DNA of 64,000 nt from Bacteroidales bacterium (GCA_017459075.1 JAFUDQ010000007.1:1-64000); one strand, 5' to 3'. Positions 34,204 to 43,330 are shown, numbered from the stretch's first letter. The notes: generated from the sequence alone by a model not told the origin. Program-made: numbers and translations.

Positions 34204-36492
34204 ATGAAGAAATTACTACTCCTGGCGATTTCCGCCGTCCTGTTGCTCTCCGCCTGCGGCGGAAGCAGCGAACCCGACAAGCCCTCTGTAGTCCCGGCAA
34301 TAAGCCTGTCAACCACAAGCGTCACCCTTGACGCCAGCGGAGCGGTTTCAACAGTAACTCTTACCGCCAATGTAGCCTGGAGCGCATCGCTCTCTGAAAA
34401 CTGGGTAAGTGTATCCCCGCTTTCCGGAAACGGCAATGCAACACTCAATGTATCGGCTCAGGCCAATACCGGCACCGCCCGCACCGCAACCGTCACAATC
34501 AAGGACGCAGATGGCAAACTGCCCAGAACCTTCTCTGTAATACAGTCAGAGGCTGGTGCAGTTGACATCGTCCCGGCTCCTGACGCCTTCGACGGTACAA
34601 AGCGCAGCGGCCTTACTTATCAGATTCTGGTTTACAGTTTCGCGGACAGCGATGGTGACGGAGTCGGAGACTTCAAGGGAATCGAATCCAAGCTGGATTA
34701 CCTTGACGGCCTGGGAGTAACCGCTCTCTGGCTTAGCCCTGCTCATCCCACTTCTTCATATCACGGCTACGATGTGAATGATTACAATACCCTGAATCCG
34801 CTTTACGGTAGCGCCCACACAAGCGCCAGCGCAGAGGAGGACTTCAGGAGCCTGTGTACTGCCGCCAAGGCAAAGGGCATCACCATTTATATGGACTATG
34901 TCCTGAACCATTCCGGCAAGGATAATGAGTGGTTCAAGAGTGTGCTCAGCAACCCCACGGGAAGCGAATACAAAGAGTATTATGTGCTTTCTTCCGATCC
35001 TGATGCCGATGTTGCCGCTGGCAAAATCGACAATTATGGCGGAGCCTCAAGTCCCGGAATGGGCGGCTGGCACCAGATTTCAGGAGGCGGCAACGTAGGT
35101 TACAAGGGCCGTCTGCATTTCAAACTTGACTGGACCGGAGCTACAAAATACATTACCGTAACTGAAACCACGGATGCTGTGCAGAGCTCGAATTCTGCTG
35201 CGACAAAGTGGCTCTGGATTGGCACTAACGGCCATCTGGAGGGTCTCTATGAGACATCGGCAAACATCTTTGAAATCACTCTGGATGTAGACACGGACTG
35301 GGGCTTCCTCGTCCGCACATCATCTACTTCATGGGACGGCGGCACGAAGTACGGTGGCAAGGCCGGAGCCAGCAAAGTCACCTTCGGCCAGCCACTTGCA
35401 TTGGATAATTCTACTGCATCCAACATCGTCTTTGGTGAAGCGACATATTATTTTGCAAGCTTCGATACTTCAATGCCTGACCTTAACTATGGCAAGTATA
35501 CTGATGCCAAGAATTCCAAGGCTTTTGAAGCAATCGCAAAGACTGTTGACAAATGGATTGGCTTTGGAATCGGAGGCCTTCGCCTTGATGCTGTAATCTG
35601 GATTTACCAGAGCAATAACGGCAATGCCAACCCTGAGTTCCTGCGCCAGTGGTATGAGCGTTGCAACACGGCATATCATGCAGCCGGACATTCCGACGAC
35701 TTCTTCATGGTAGGCGAGACCTGGCTTGGGCATGATGTGGAGCGTACTTATTACAAGGGCCTGCCTTCTTGCTTCGAGTTTGAGTTCTTCGGCCAGGTTA
35801 CCAATGCCATCAACAATAAGAATGCAAACCAGTTTGCCAAGAATGTGGCAGGTTACATTACTTCCCACAAGGCTGTACGTTCCGATGCCGTTACTTCCAT
35901 CTTCCTTACCAATCACGACCAGAACCGTGCGGCCGAGGACCTTGGTAAGAGCGCTGCAAAGGAAAAGCAGGCTGCTGCGATGCTTCTGACAAGTGCCGGC
36001 AAGCCTTATATTTATCAGGGTGAGGAGCTGGGCTACTGGGGTACCAAGAGCGGTGGCGATGAGTATGTGCGTACTCCTATTAAGTGGACCAAGACTGGCG
36101 ATGTGGCTTCAAAGCTTCTGGGTTCCAAGGTGGATAATTCAATGTTGTCGTCTTCAATCTCTGTTGAGGCCCAGAGTGAGACTGAGAGTTCGCTCCTTAA
36201 TGTTTACAAGGCTTTTGCAAAGGTTCGCAATACTTATCCGGCCCTTGCAAATGGCACTATGACTGAGCACGGGACTTATAACAGTTCCAATGGTACCTAT
36301 CCTACTATTGCCTGCTGGTATATGACTTCCGGCAGCGACAAGATGCTTGTTGTCCACAACACTGATACTTCGGCAAAGAATCTTGCTTTCACCGATGACC
36401 TCAGCAAGCCGGTGGCCCTTCTGGGTACCGCTGCACTTCGTGGCAACACCCTCACCATCGGCGCAAACAGCTCTGTTGTTTTCAAATTATAA
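34204..36492 (+). CDS. susG: SusG-like alpha-amylase: BACON domain plus GH13 with inserted domain
   Basis: A 762-residue lipoprotein (MKKLLLLAISAVLLLSAC). The ATG at 34204 fits the signal; in-frame TTG further upstream is unlikely. A BACON-type domain (about 35-120: TSVTLDASGAVS ... WVSVSPLSGNG) precedes GH13. Catalytic residues are present: D462 (LRLDAV), E505 (VGETWLG), D572 (FLTNHDQNR); region I reads DYVLNHSG. Between about 270 and 420 a beta-rich insertion interrupts the barrel at the place where SusG carries CBM58. It is the surface endo-amylase. B. thetaiotaomicron SusG has no BACON domain, so that part is an addition. Confidence 0.9.
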   Translation: MKKLLLLAISAVLLLSACGGSSEPDKPSVVPAISLSTTSVTLDASGAVSTVTLTANVAWSASLSENWVSVSPLSGNGNATLNVSAQANTGTARTATVTIKDADGKLPRTFSVIQSEAGAVDIVPAPDAFDGTKRSGLTYQILVYSFADSDGDGVGDFKGIESKLDYLDGLGVTALWLSPAHPTSSYHGYDVNDYNTLNPLYGSAHTSASAEEDFRSLCTAAKAKGITIYMDYVLNHSGKDNEWFKSVLSNPTGSEYKEYYVLSSDPDADVAAGKIDNYGGASSPGMGGWHQISGGGNVGYKGRLHFKLDWTGATKYITVTETTDAVQSSNSAATKWLWIGTNGHLEGLYETSANIFEITLDVDTDWGFLVRTSSTSWDGGTKYGGKAGASKVTFGQPLALDNSTASNIVFGEATYYFASFDTSMPDLNYGKYTDAKNSKAFEAIAKTVDKWIGFGIGGLRLDAVIWIYQSNNGNANPEFLRQWYERCNTAYHAAGHSDDFFMVGETWLGHDVERTYYKGLPSCFEFEFFGQVTNAINNKNANQFAKNVAGYITSHKAVRSDAVTSIFLTNHDQNRAAEDLGKSAAKEKQAAAMLLTSAGKPYIYQGEELGYWGTKSGGDEYVRTPIKWTKTGDVASKLLGSKVDNSMLSSSISVEAQSETESSLLNVYKAFAKVRNTYPALANGTMTEHGTYNSSNGTYPTIACWYMTSGSDKMLVVHNTDTSAKNLAFTDDLSKPVALLGTAALRGNTLTIGANSSVVFKL

Positions 36493-36496
36493 TATA

Positions 36497-36589
36497 TGAT
36501 GGAGTATGGGGGTTCTGAAACCCCCGCCGGCCAAAGGCCGGCACCCCCTAGCCGGGGGTGGCACGATTCAGAACCCCCACACTCCATCA
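36497..36589. repeat. Hairpin element with outer stem and two inner hairpins (copy 2)
   Basis: Outer arms 36497-36519 and 36567-36589 are inverted repeats of 23 bp with one mismatch. They enclose GCCGGCC-AAA-GGCCGGC (36526-36542) and CACCCCC-N5-GGGGGTG (36542-36560), so the strand can fold as a three-way junction. Plan and a TGCCACCC-CGGC core resemble the element at 14314-14434. Confidence 0.75.
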
Positions 36590-36622
36590 ATAAAAGCTGA
36601 TCGGCTTAAAAAGAATAACGAC

Positions 36623-36696
36623 TGATTATCAATGAGTTATGTGTTTTAACTTAGCAAAATTGACGGAGTTAAAATAAGTAAGTGCTTGATAATCAA
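36623..36696. repeat. 74-bp palindromic extragenic repeat, copy B
   Basis: Bounded by TGATTATCAA (36623-36632) and TTGATAATCAA (36686-36696), with the core TTTTAACTTAGCAAAATT and its partner. It lies between susG and the second amylase, 15 bases before the latter's start, in opposite orientation to copy A. Confidence 0.8.
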
Positions 36697-36711
36697 TGAA
36701 TATATAATTTT

Positions 36712-38214
36712 ATGAAAAAGATAATAGCAATAGTTGCAGCGGCGGTAGCAGTGCTTGCATGCTGCAAGAAACAGGAAGTAAAGTCACTTCATCCGGAGTG
36801 GACATATAACTCAGTAGTGTACGAAGTAAACATCCGTCAGTTCTCACCCGAAGGCACCTTCAAAGGCGTAGAAGCACAGCTGCCCCGCCTCAAAGACCTT
36901 GGCGTAGACATACTGTGGCTCATGCCTATGTACGAAATCGGTACCGAAGGCCGCAAGGGCACCCTTGGCTCATACTACGCTATCTCTGACTACAAGAAAG
37001 TCAACCCTGAATTCGGAACGATGGAAGATTTCCAGAGCCTTCTTGACGCCGCCCATGCGTCAGGGTTCAAGGTAATCCTGGACTGGGTTGCCAACCAGAC
37101 CGCTCCGGACAACGTATGGATGACTGAAAAGCCTGCAAACTTTTATGAGCGCGACTCACTTGGCAATGCCATCTGGGAATATGACTGGACTGACACCCGC
37201 TCTCTTAATTATGACAACGAGGAAGTTTGGTGGGCACAGGACGACGCTATGCGTTTCTGGCTTGAAAAGGGCGTAGACGGCTTCCGCTGCGATGCCGCCG
37301 GCGAGGTTCCTGCTGACTTCTGGCTTGGAATCCTGCCCAAGATGAATGCTGATTACCCGGAGATTTACCTTCTTGCAGAGGCCGAGAGGGAGAACCTTTC
37401 AGACCCTACGGTAACCTTCGATGCAAATTACGCCTGGGAGCTTCATCACCTTCTTAACAGCTTGGCAAAGGGCAGCAAGACCGTAAAGGATTTGCAGGAA
37501 TATGTTGCCCGTGATGCCAGCCGCTTCCCCAAGGAGGCTTACCGTCTTACCTTCACATCCAACCATGATGAGAACTCCTGGTCCGGTACCGAGTTCGAGC
37601 GTGAAGGAGCTGCCGCAGATGCCTGCGCTGTGCTTTGCTTCACCCTTCCCGGCAGCCAGCCCCTCATCTACACCGGTCAGGAAATAGGCCTGGACCGCCG
37701 TCTGGCCTTCTTTGAGAAGGACCCTATTACAGACTGGTCCGCCAATGACTACACCACTTTCTGGAAAACCCTTGTAGACCTTAAGCACAACAATGCAGCC
37801 CTTGCCGCCGGCGAGCGCGGAGGTGATATCGTATGGGACGATGCTCCCGAGGGCATCGTTGCCTTCCACCGTGAGGTCGATGGTAACAAAGTCATCGTAA
37901 TGGCCAACTTCGGCGTCGTAAGAGCTGAAGCATGTGGTGTCATTTCGAGCTCTTCTTCTGTCATTTCGAGCTCTTCTTCTGTCATTTCGAGCTCTTCTTC
38001 TGTCATTTCGAGCGAAGTCGAGAAATCTCCATCCAATGACAACCGCCCAGCAGGCGATGTGGTAGCCGAGCCTTTCCAAAACCTTAAGGCCGCCCCCGTC
38101 ACTACAACTATCACCCTGGACGGCGAATATAAAGATGTATTCAAGAACACCACTGTAAGCGGCGACACCACCGTCACCCTTGCTCCCGGTGAATTCATCG
38201 TATTGACTAAATAA
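36712..38214 (+). CDS. GH13 alpha-amylase-family lipoprotein with a translated repeat insert
   Basis: A 500-residue lipoprotein (lipobox AVLACC) of GH13. Catalytic residues: D194 (GFRCDAA), E223 (LLAEAE), D286 (TSNHDENS). In region I the usual NH is NQ (Q129 in DWVANQTA), an uncommon change in a substrate-contacting position. Residues about 409-440 are low-complexity VISSSSS repeats followed by SEVEKSPS, encoded by an extragenic repeat read in frame; the C-terminal beta domain resumes afterwards (TITLDGEYKDVF ... PGEFIVLTK). It probably cleaves maltodextrins in the periplasm. Whether the inserted loop harms folding is unknown, but the frame is intact. Confidence 0.85.
   Translation: MKKIIAIVAAAVAVLACCKKQEVKSLHPEWTYNSVVYEVNIRQFSPEGTFKGVEAQLPRLKDLGVDILWLMPMYEIGTEGRKGTLGSYYAISDYKKVNPEFGTMEDFQSLLDAAHASGFKVILDWVANQTAPDNVWMTEKPANFYERDSLGNAIWEYDWTDTRSLNYDNEEVWWAQDDAMRFWLEKGVDGFRCDAAGEVPADFWLGILPKMNADYPEIYLLAEAERENLSDPTVTFDANYAWELHHLLNSLAKGSKTVKDLQEYVARDASRFPKEAYRLTFTSNHDENSWSGTEFEREGAAADACAVLCFTLPGSQPLIYTGQEIGLDRRLAFFEKDPITDWSANDYTTFWKTLVDLKHNNAALAAGERGGDIVWDDAPEGIVAFHREVDGNKVIVMANFGVVRAEACGVISSSSSVISSSSSVISSSSSVISSEVEKSPSNDNRPAGDVVAEPFQNLKAAPVTTTITLDGEYKDVFKNTTVSGDTTVTLAPGEFIVLTK
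37938..38030. repeat. Tandem 21-bp repeat plus TGTCATTTCGA-type extragenic repeat inside a gene
   Basis: Three perfect 21-bp copies start at 37938, 37959 and 37980 (each TGTCATTTCGAGC then TCTTCTTC), followed by a related 30-base unit (38001-38030) ending AGTCGAGAAATCTCC. The last unit is the full extragenic repeat also found at 49705-49734. The 21-bp period keeps the frame. Confidence 0.9.
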
Positions 38215-38220
38215 TTGAAT

Positions 38221-40167
38221 ATGAAACGATTGCTCCTTTTTGCAGCCGCTGCTGCCTTTGCCGTTTCCTGCGGCAGTTCAGTAGTTTTTGACCCCGAGTC
38301 AGTACAAGACGCTCCGAAAGGAGCAATTGTCCATGTTGAACCTCCCTGCTGGTGGACCGGTATGAAAACCGGCCTCCAGCTACTTGTAAACGGCCCTGAA
38401 ATATCGGCATATAATAAAGTCAGCTTTGAAGGGCTCGAAGGCATAAGCGTAGCCAAAGTGACGTCGGCCGACAGTCCTAATTACCTGTTCGTAGATGTGA
38501 ATATTGCATCATCGGCAAAAGACGGACAGGGGTGGCTGGTCTTTGAAAACGGCGGCGGTGAGAAGTTTAAATATCCCTACAGCATTGGCTTAAAAGCTGG
38601 TGGGCAGAAGGAGAGTTTCACCACCGCGGATATGATTTACCTGATTTTCCCGGACCGCTTTGCCAATGGAGACCCGTCCAATGACAGCGACCCGCAGATG
38701 CAGGAGACGGCTGCGCGGGATGTGAATTTGGGCCGCCACGGAGGCGATATCCAGGGTATAATCGACCATCTTGACTATATAGCAGGTCTTGGTGCTACCG
38801 CAATTTGGTGCACTCCGATGCTTGTAGATGACCAGCGTCGTGAATCTTACCATGGCTATGCCTGTGGCGATTATTATAAAATCGACCCCCGAATGGGCAG
38901 CAACGCCCTTTACAAGGAGTTCGTGGATAAGGCTCATGAAAAGGGGTTGAAAGTTATCATGGATATCGTCACAAATCATTGTGGCACAAACCATTGGTGG
39001 ATGAAGGACCTGCCTTTCAAGGACTGGGTTCATGTGTTTGACAAATACACCGGTACCAATGTGGCCTTCTCTACCAACATGGATCCCAATGCTTCCAAGT
39101 ATGACCTGAATCTTCAGGAAAGTGGATGGTTCGTGCCCAGCATGCCGGATATGAACCTTGATAATCCCTTCATGCTCAGGTACTTCCAGCAGTGGGCCGC
39201 TTGGTGGATAGAGTACGCCGGCCTTGACGGACTGCGTGTGGACACCTATCCTTACAATGAAAAGGACCCTATGAGCCAGTGGTGTGCTTCTGTTACTGCG
39301 GAGTATCCTTGGATAAATATTGTGGGCGAATGCTGGACTATGTCTTACCCCCAGCTGGCTTACTGGCAGTCCGGTGCAGCTAATGCCGATGGCTTTGACA
39401 GCAACCTTCCTTCAATAATGGATTTCCCCCTGTGTGAGGCACTTACGGCTGCAATTAACGAGGACGGGGACAACCCTGGCTGGGGACGTGGCATGACCCG
39501 TATCTATGACTGCCTTAGCCATGATTTCGTTTACGCAGACTTAAGTCACATGATGACTTTCTTTGCAAACCATGACCACGGACGTATGGGCGATACCTTC
39601 AATCATGACCCTGCAAAGATGAAGATTGCCCTGGCTCTTCTTGCCACCATCCGCGGAATCCCCCAGCTTTATAATGGCGATGAGATGATGTTCTCTCATG
39701 TGCCGGGAAATGACTGGAGTGACGGTGCCAAGCGCATAGACTTCCCCGGTGGCTGGGAGGGCGATGCTTACAATCTGTTTACCCCGGAAGGTCGCGCGGC
39801 AGCATCGGTCCGAGATGCCGGAAAGAACTGGCCTTCAGCTGCTTACACTAATGCTGAGGAGCTTTACAACTATACTTCCAGGCTCTTTAACTGGCGCAAA
39901 GGCAAGACTGTGCTTCATAGCGGCAAGACTATGCATTTCCTTGGCAGGGACAATACCTACGCCTTCTTCCGTTACAATGATGCCGATGCGGTCTTTGTCT
40001 ACATCAATAATTCCAACTCAGGGAAGACTGTTCCTTGGGAGCATTATGCAGAGATTGCTCCCGCTTCCGTCCCTGCCCGCGATGTCCTGACCGGAGCCGA
40101 TGTCACCCTGGATGCTTCTTTGACCGTCCCGGCCCATACAGCCTTTATTGCAGAATATAAAAGGTAA
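38221..40167 (+). CDS. susA: SusA-like neopullulanase/cyclomaltodextrinase (GH13)
   Basis: A 648-residue GH13 enzyme with an N-terminal cyclomaltodextrinase-type beta domain (about 25-115) and barrel with D341 (GLRVDTY), E370 (IVGECWT), D452 (FANHDHGR) and region I DIVTNHCG. It resembles SusA, which cuts imported maltooligosaccharides in the periplasm. The signal ends FAVSC, a plausible lipobox, so it may be membrane-anchored and not free. ATG 38221 is taken as start. It follows the second amylase by 6 bases. Confidence 0.88.
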   Translation: MKRLLLFAAAAAFAVSCGSSVVFDPESVQDAPKGAIVHVEPPCWWTGMKTGLQLLVNGPEISAYNKVSFEGLEGISVAKVTSADSPNYLFVDVNIASSAKDGQGWLVFENGGGEKFKYPYSIGLKAGGQKESFTTADMIYLIFPDRFANGDPSNDSDPQMQETAARDVNLGRHGGDIQGIIDHLDYIAGLGATAIWCTPMLVDDQRRESYHGYACGDYYKIDPRMGSNALYKEFVDKAHEKGLKVIMDIVTNHCGTNHWWMKDLPFKDWVHVFDKYTGTNVAFSTNMDPNASKYDLNLQESGWFVPSMPDMNLDNPFMLRYFQQWAAWWIEYAGLDGLRVDTYPYNEKDPMSQWCASVTAEYPWINIVGECWTMSYPQLAYWQSGAANADGFDSNLPSIMDFPLCEALTAAINEDGDNPGWGRGMTRIYDCLSHDFVYADLSHMMTFFANHDHGRMGDTFNHDPAKMKIALALLATIRGIPQLYNGDEMMFSHVPGNDWSDGAKRIDFPGGWEGDAYNLFTPEGRAAASVRDAGKNWPSAAYTNAEELYNYTSRLFNWRKGKTVLHSGKTMHFLGRDNTYAFFRYNDADAVFVYINNSNSGKTVPWEHYAEIAPASVPARDVLTGADVTLDASLTVPAHTAFIAEYKR

Positions 40168-40184
40168 GCTCGTGTTGATTATCA

Positions 40185-40249
40185 ATGAGTTAGACAATTC
40201 AACTTAGCAAATTTTACCAAGTTAAAATGCGTAAGTAATTGAAAATCAG
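40185..40249. repeat. 65-bp palindromic extragenic repeat, copy C
   Basis: Starts TTGATTATCAATGAGTTA (40185-40202) and runs through CAACTTAGCAAATTTTACC to a degenerate right end TTGAAAATCA. Same orientation as copy B. It lies in the 109-base gap between susA and susB. Confidence 0.75.
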
Positions 40250-40276
40250 TGAAACTATAGAATTACAGTTTGTATA

Positions 40277-42553
40277 ATGAAAGCGATATTTAAGAGCATT
40301 TTAGCCGTTTTGGCCGCTACCGTTATTTGCGGATGCGCCGGAACTGTTTCAAGACAGTCAAGCCTTGAGGGCGAAACCCTGGCCAGCCCTGACGGCCATT
40401 TGAAGCTGACCGTCGTTCTTAATGCCGATGGTACCCCTATGTACGCCCTTGACAAGGATAGTATTAAGGTTGTACTTCCGTCAAAACTTGGTTTTGAACT
40501 CTTTGGAAAAGAGCCTGATTTGCAGACAGGTTTTTCTGTCAAAGAGGTTAAGAGGGACAGCTTTGACGAGGTCTGGACCCCGGTCTGGGGAGAAGAGGCT
40601 CAGATTCGCAATCATTATAACGAACTCCTCATTGCCCTTAACCGTGAGGATGGAACGGCCATGGACATCCGCTTCCGCCTTTATGACGACGGTCTTGGCT
40701 TCCGCTATGAGTTCCCGGTAGAGAACAAGCTTACGTATTTCTCTATCAAAGAAGAGCTTACGGAGTTTGCTATGACCGGGGATCATACCGCATGGTGGAT
40801 TCCCGGAGACTATGATACGCAGGAATACAATTATACAGAAAGCCGCCTTTCAGAGGTCCGCGGCAAGTATGAAAGCATGCGAATCCATAACGCATCGGCC
40901 GAAGGTTTCTCGCCGACAGGCGTGCAGACCGCCCTCCAGCTTAAGACCGATGACGGCCTGTATCTTAACATTCATGAGGCAGAGGTTGTAGACTATCCTA
41001 CCACCAACCTTGATCTGGATGACAAGAACTTTGTCTTCCGTACCTGGCTAACTCCTGACGCAGAAGGAGTTAAGGGCCGTCTCCAGGCTCCATGCAAGAC
41101 TCCTTGGCGTACAATAATGGTGGTGGAAAAGGCTACAGATGTGCTTGCAAGCCGCCTTATCCTTAACCTTAACGAGCCTTGCGCCCTTGAGGATGTTAGC
41201 TGGATTCACCCTGTAAAATACATGGGCGTTTGGTGGGAGATGATTACCGGAAAAAGCGCCTGGTCTTATACGAATGACTATCCTTCAGTCCAGCTTGGCG
41301 CAACGGATTACTCCAAGGCAAAGCCTCACAGCCGCCACGGAGCGAACAATGAAAACGTCCGCAGACACATCGATTTTGCTGCAGAAAACGGCTTTGACGC
41401 CATTCTGGTAGAGGGCTGGAACGAAGGCTGGGAAGACTGGTACGGCCATAAGAAAGACTTTGTCTTTGACTTCCAGACACCGTATCCGGACTTTGACATA
41501 GCCGCTCTTAACGCCTATGCCCATTCCAAGGGTATCCGCCTTGTCATGCATCATGAAACCTCCTCATCTACACTTAATTACGAGCGTTTTATTGAGCCGG
41601 CCTATGACCTTATGAACAAGTACGGCTATAACTCCGTAAAGAGCGGGTATGTCGGTGATATCATCCCTTACGGAGAGCATCATTACAGCCAGCCTCTTAT
41701 CAATCACTATCTTCTTTGCATCAAGAAGGCTGCTGAGCATCACATTATGGTTAACGCCCATGAGGCTGTACGTCCTACCGGACTCTGCCGCACGTGGCCT
41801 AACCACATCGGCAATGAAGCGGCGATGGGAACAGAGTACCGTGCCGGAATCCATGCAGGTCATGCAACCGTGCTGCCGTTTACCCGTCTCCAAGGTGGCC
41901 CCATGGACTATACTCCTGGTATTTTTGAGATGGATATGTCCAAGATTGTGCCCACGGAGCATGGAAAGATGCAGATGACAATTGCCAATCAGTTAGGTAT
42001 TTACGTTACTTTCTACTCTCCGCTCCAGATGGCTGCTGACTTCCCTGAGCATTACCAGCGCTTCATGGATGCCTTCCAGTTCATTAAGGATGTAGCTGTT
42101 GATTGGGACAAGAGTGTTTATCTTGACGCAGAGCCCGGCGCATACATTGTTACCGCCCGCCATCCCAAGCTGGCCTCCCTTAACAAGGCCCAGGAGAGCG
42201 TCGCAACTCTTAAAGATGGTAAGAAAAATGCCGTCAGCGGGGCCGCAAAGTATGTTTATGCCCTTCCGGAGAATGCTACGGCCGCAGACCTTGCCCGTAC
42301 AAAGGCTCATGACGTATGGTATGTTGGCGGCGTGAATGATGAGAACGCCCGCGAGGTTCAAGTTGCCTTTGACTTCCTGAAACCGGGGGTTAACTATGAG
42401 GCCGATATTTACCTTGACGGTGACGATGCTGACTACGAGACCGCTCCCCAGTCCTACAAGATAGAGAAGCGGACCCTCACCTCCACCGACCGCCTGACCA
42501 TCCGCATGGCCCGCGGCGGCGGCTTCGCCATCTCCCTCCGCGAACTCTTTTAA
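40277..42553 (+). CDS. susB: SusB-like GH97 alpha-glucosidase
   Basis: A 758-residue GH97 enzyme with lipoprotein-like signal (ICGC). The N-terminal beta-supersandwich (about 30-300) is followed by the barrel. E427 (HHETSS), E496 (NAHEAVRP) and E520 (AAMGTEY) correspond with a constant offset of 12 to E439, E508 and E532, the calcium/water-activating and acid residues of the inverting B. thetaiotaomicron SusB. It releases glucose from the non-reducing ends of maltooligosaccharides in the periplasm. Last gene of the starch locus. Confidence 0.92.
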   Translation: MKAIFKSILAVLAATVICGCAGTVSRQSSLEGETLASPDGHLKLTVVLNADGTPMYALDKDSIKVVLPSKLGFELFGKEPDLQTGFSVKEVKRDSFDEVWTPVWGEEAQIRNHYNELLIALNREDGTAMDIRFRLYDDGLGFRYEFPVENKLTYFSIKEELTEFAMTGDHTAWWIPGDYDTQEYNYTESRLSEVRGKYESMRIHNASAEGFSPTGVQTALQLKTDDGLYLNIHEAEVVDYPTTNLDLDDKNFVFRTWLTPDAEGVKGRLQAPCKTPWRTIMVVEKATDVLASRLILNLNEPCALEDVSWIHPVKYMGVWWEMITGKSAWSYTNDYPSVQLGATDYSKAKPHSRHGANNENVRRHIDFAAENGFDAILVEGWNEGWEDWYGHKKDFVFDFQTPYPDFDIAALNAYAHSKGIRLVMHHETSSSTLNYERFIEPAYDLMNKYGYNSVKSGYVGDIIPYGEHHYSQPLINHYLLCIKKAAEHHIMVNAHEAVRPTGLCRTWPNHIGNEAAMGTEYRAGIHAGHATVLPFTRLQGGPMDYTPGIFEMDMSKIVPTEHGKMQMTIANQLGIYVTFYSPLQMAADFPEHYQRFMDAFQFIKDVAVDWDKSVYLDAEPGAYIVTARHPKLASLNKAQESVATLKDGKKNAVSGAAKYVYALPENATAADLARTKAHDVWYVGGVNDENAREVQVAFDFLKPGVNYEADIYLDGDDADYETAPQSYKIEKRTLTSTDRLTIRMARGGGFAISLRELF

Positions 42554-42561
42554 GCAGAAAA

Positions 42562-42593
42562 TTTTGTTTTGAGCGGGGGATTGAGTATCTTTA
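42562..42593 (+). promoter_or_regulatory. Probable promoter of the MBL hydrolase gene
   Basis: TTTTG (42562-42566), 19 bases, TATCTTTA (42586-42593; 7 of 8 matches to TAnnTTTG), and 21 bases to the ATG. Confidence 0.5.
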
Positions 42594-42614
42594 TGGCTCG
42601 TTCAAGACAAAATT

Positions 42615-43319
42615 ATGCTTAATATAAAGAAATTCGTTTTTAATCTTCTGGGAGAAAACAGTTATCTCCTGTGGGATGATACCAGGGAAGGCGTCATCGT
42701 AGACCCAGGTTGCCTTGTTGAAGACGAGGTCCGCGAGCTCCTTCTGTATATCACAAACCACGGCATCGTTCCAACGAAGATACTGCTTACCCACGGACAC
42801 TTCGATCATATCTACGGTGCAGAATTCCTGGCAGAAAGGCTTGGTCTTAAGATACTTATGTCCAAGGCCGATGATGACCTTGTGCAAAACGGAAACGTCA
42901 AGCTGACAAATTCCTACCATCTGCCTGCCGCACCAACCGGCTTTGAATACGAAGTAATCAAGGAAGGCGATACAGTCACCGTCGGCAACACAACTTACGA
43001 AGTGATTGAAACCCCCGGCCACACCTACGGAGGCGTATGCTACTATTGCAAGGAAGAGAAGATATTGCTGACGGGGGACACCCTGTTTGCCGGCACCATC
43101 GGCCGTACAGATTCGCAGTGGGGAGACTACGACAAGCTGATACTTAACATTATGGACAAGCTGATGGGACTTGAGGGCGATGTGGAAATCCTGCCCGGTC
43201 ACGGCCCCTCTTCCAACATCGGCTACGAAAGAACCCACAACCCCTTCCTTCAGCCTTTCAATGAGCCGGACGGGGATATCGACAACGAAGACGGGCTTTA
43301 TATTCAGGGAGAGATTTAA
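42615..43319 (+). CDS. Metallo-beta-lactamase-fold hydrolase (glyoxalase II-like)
   Basis: A 234-residue MBL-fold protein with the zinc motif THGHFDH (about 52-58), a later ETPGHTYGG and a terminal LPGHGPSSN. The arrangement matches the YcbL/glyoxalase-II-like group of thioester hydrolases. Substrate not determinable. Eleven bases separate it from uvrA. Confidence 0.85.
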   Translation: MLNIKKFVFNLLGENSYLLWDDTREGVIVDPGCLVEDEVRELLLYITNHGIVPTKILLTHGHFDHIYGAEFLAERLGLKILMSKADDDLVQNGNVKLTNSYHLPAAPTGFEYEVIKEGDTVTVGNTTYEVIETPGHTYGGVCYYCKEEKILLTGDTLFAGTIGRTDSQWGDYDKLILNIMDKLMGLEGDVEILPGHGPSSNIGYERTHNPFLQPFNEPDGDIDNEDGLYIQGEI

Positions 43320-43330
43320 GGATAGCGGCG

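Noticed and set aside
37938-38000. CRISPR-like array
   Set aside because: The 21-bp copies are directly adjacent without spacers, so this is a simple tandem repeat.
37399-38079. 226-codon minus-strand frame with FLDFARND/RRRARND repeats
   Set aside because: It is the antisense of the second amylase and its odd repeats are the complement of the inserted extragenic repeat; the plus frame has signal peptide and catalytic motifs.
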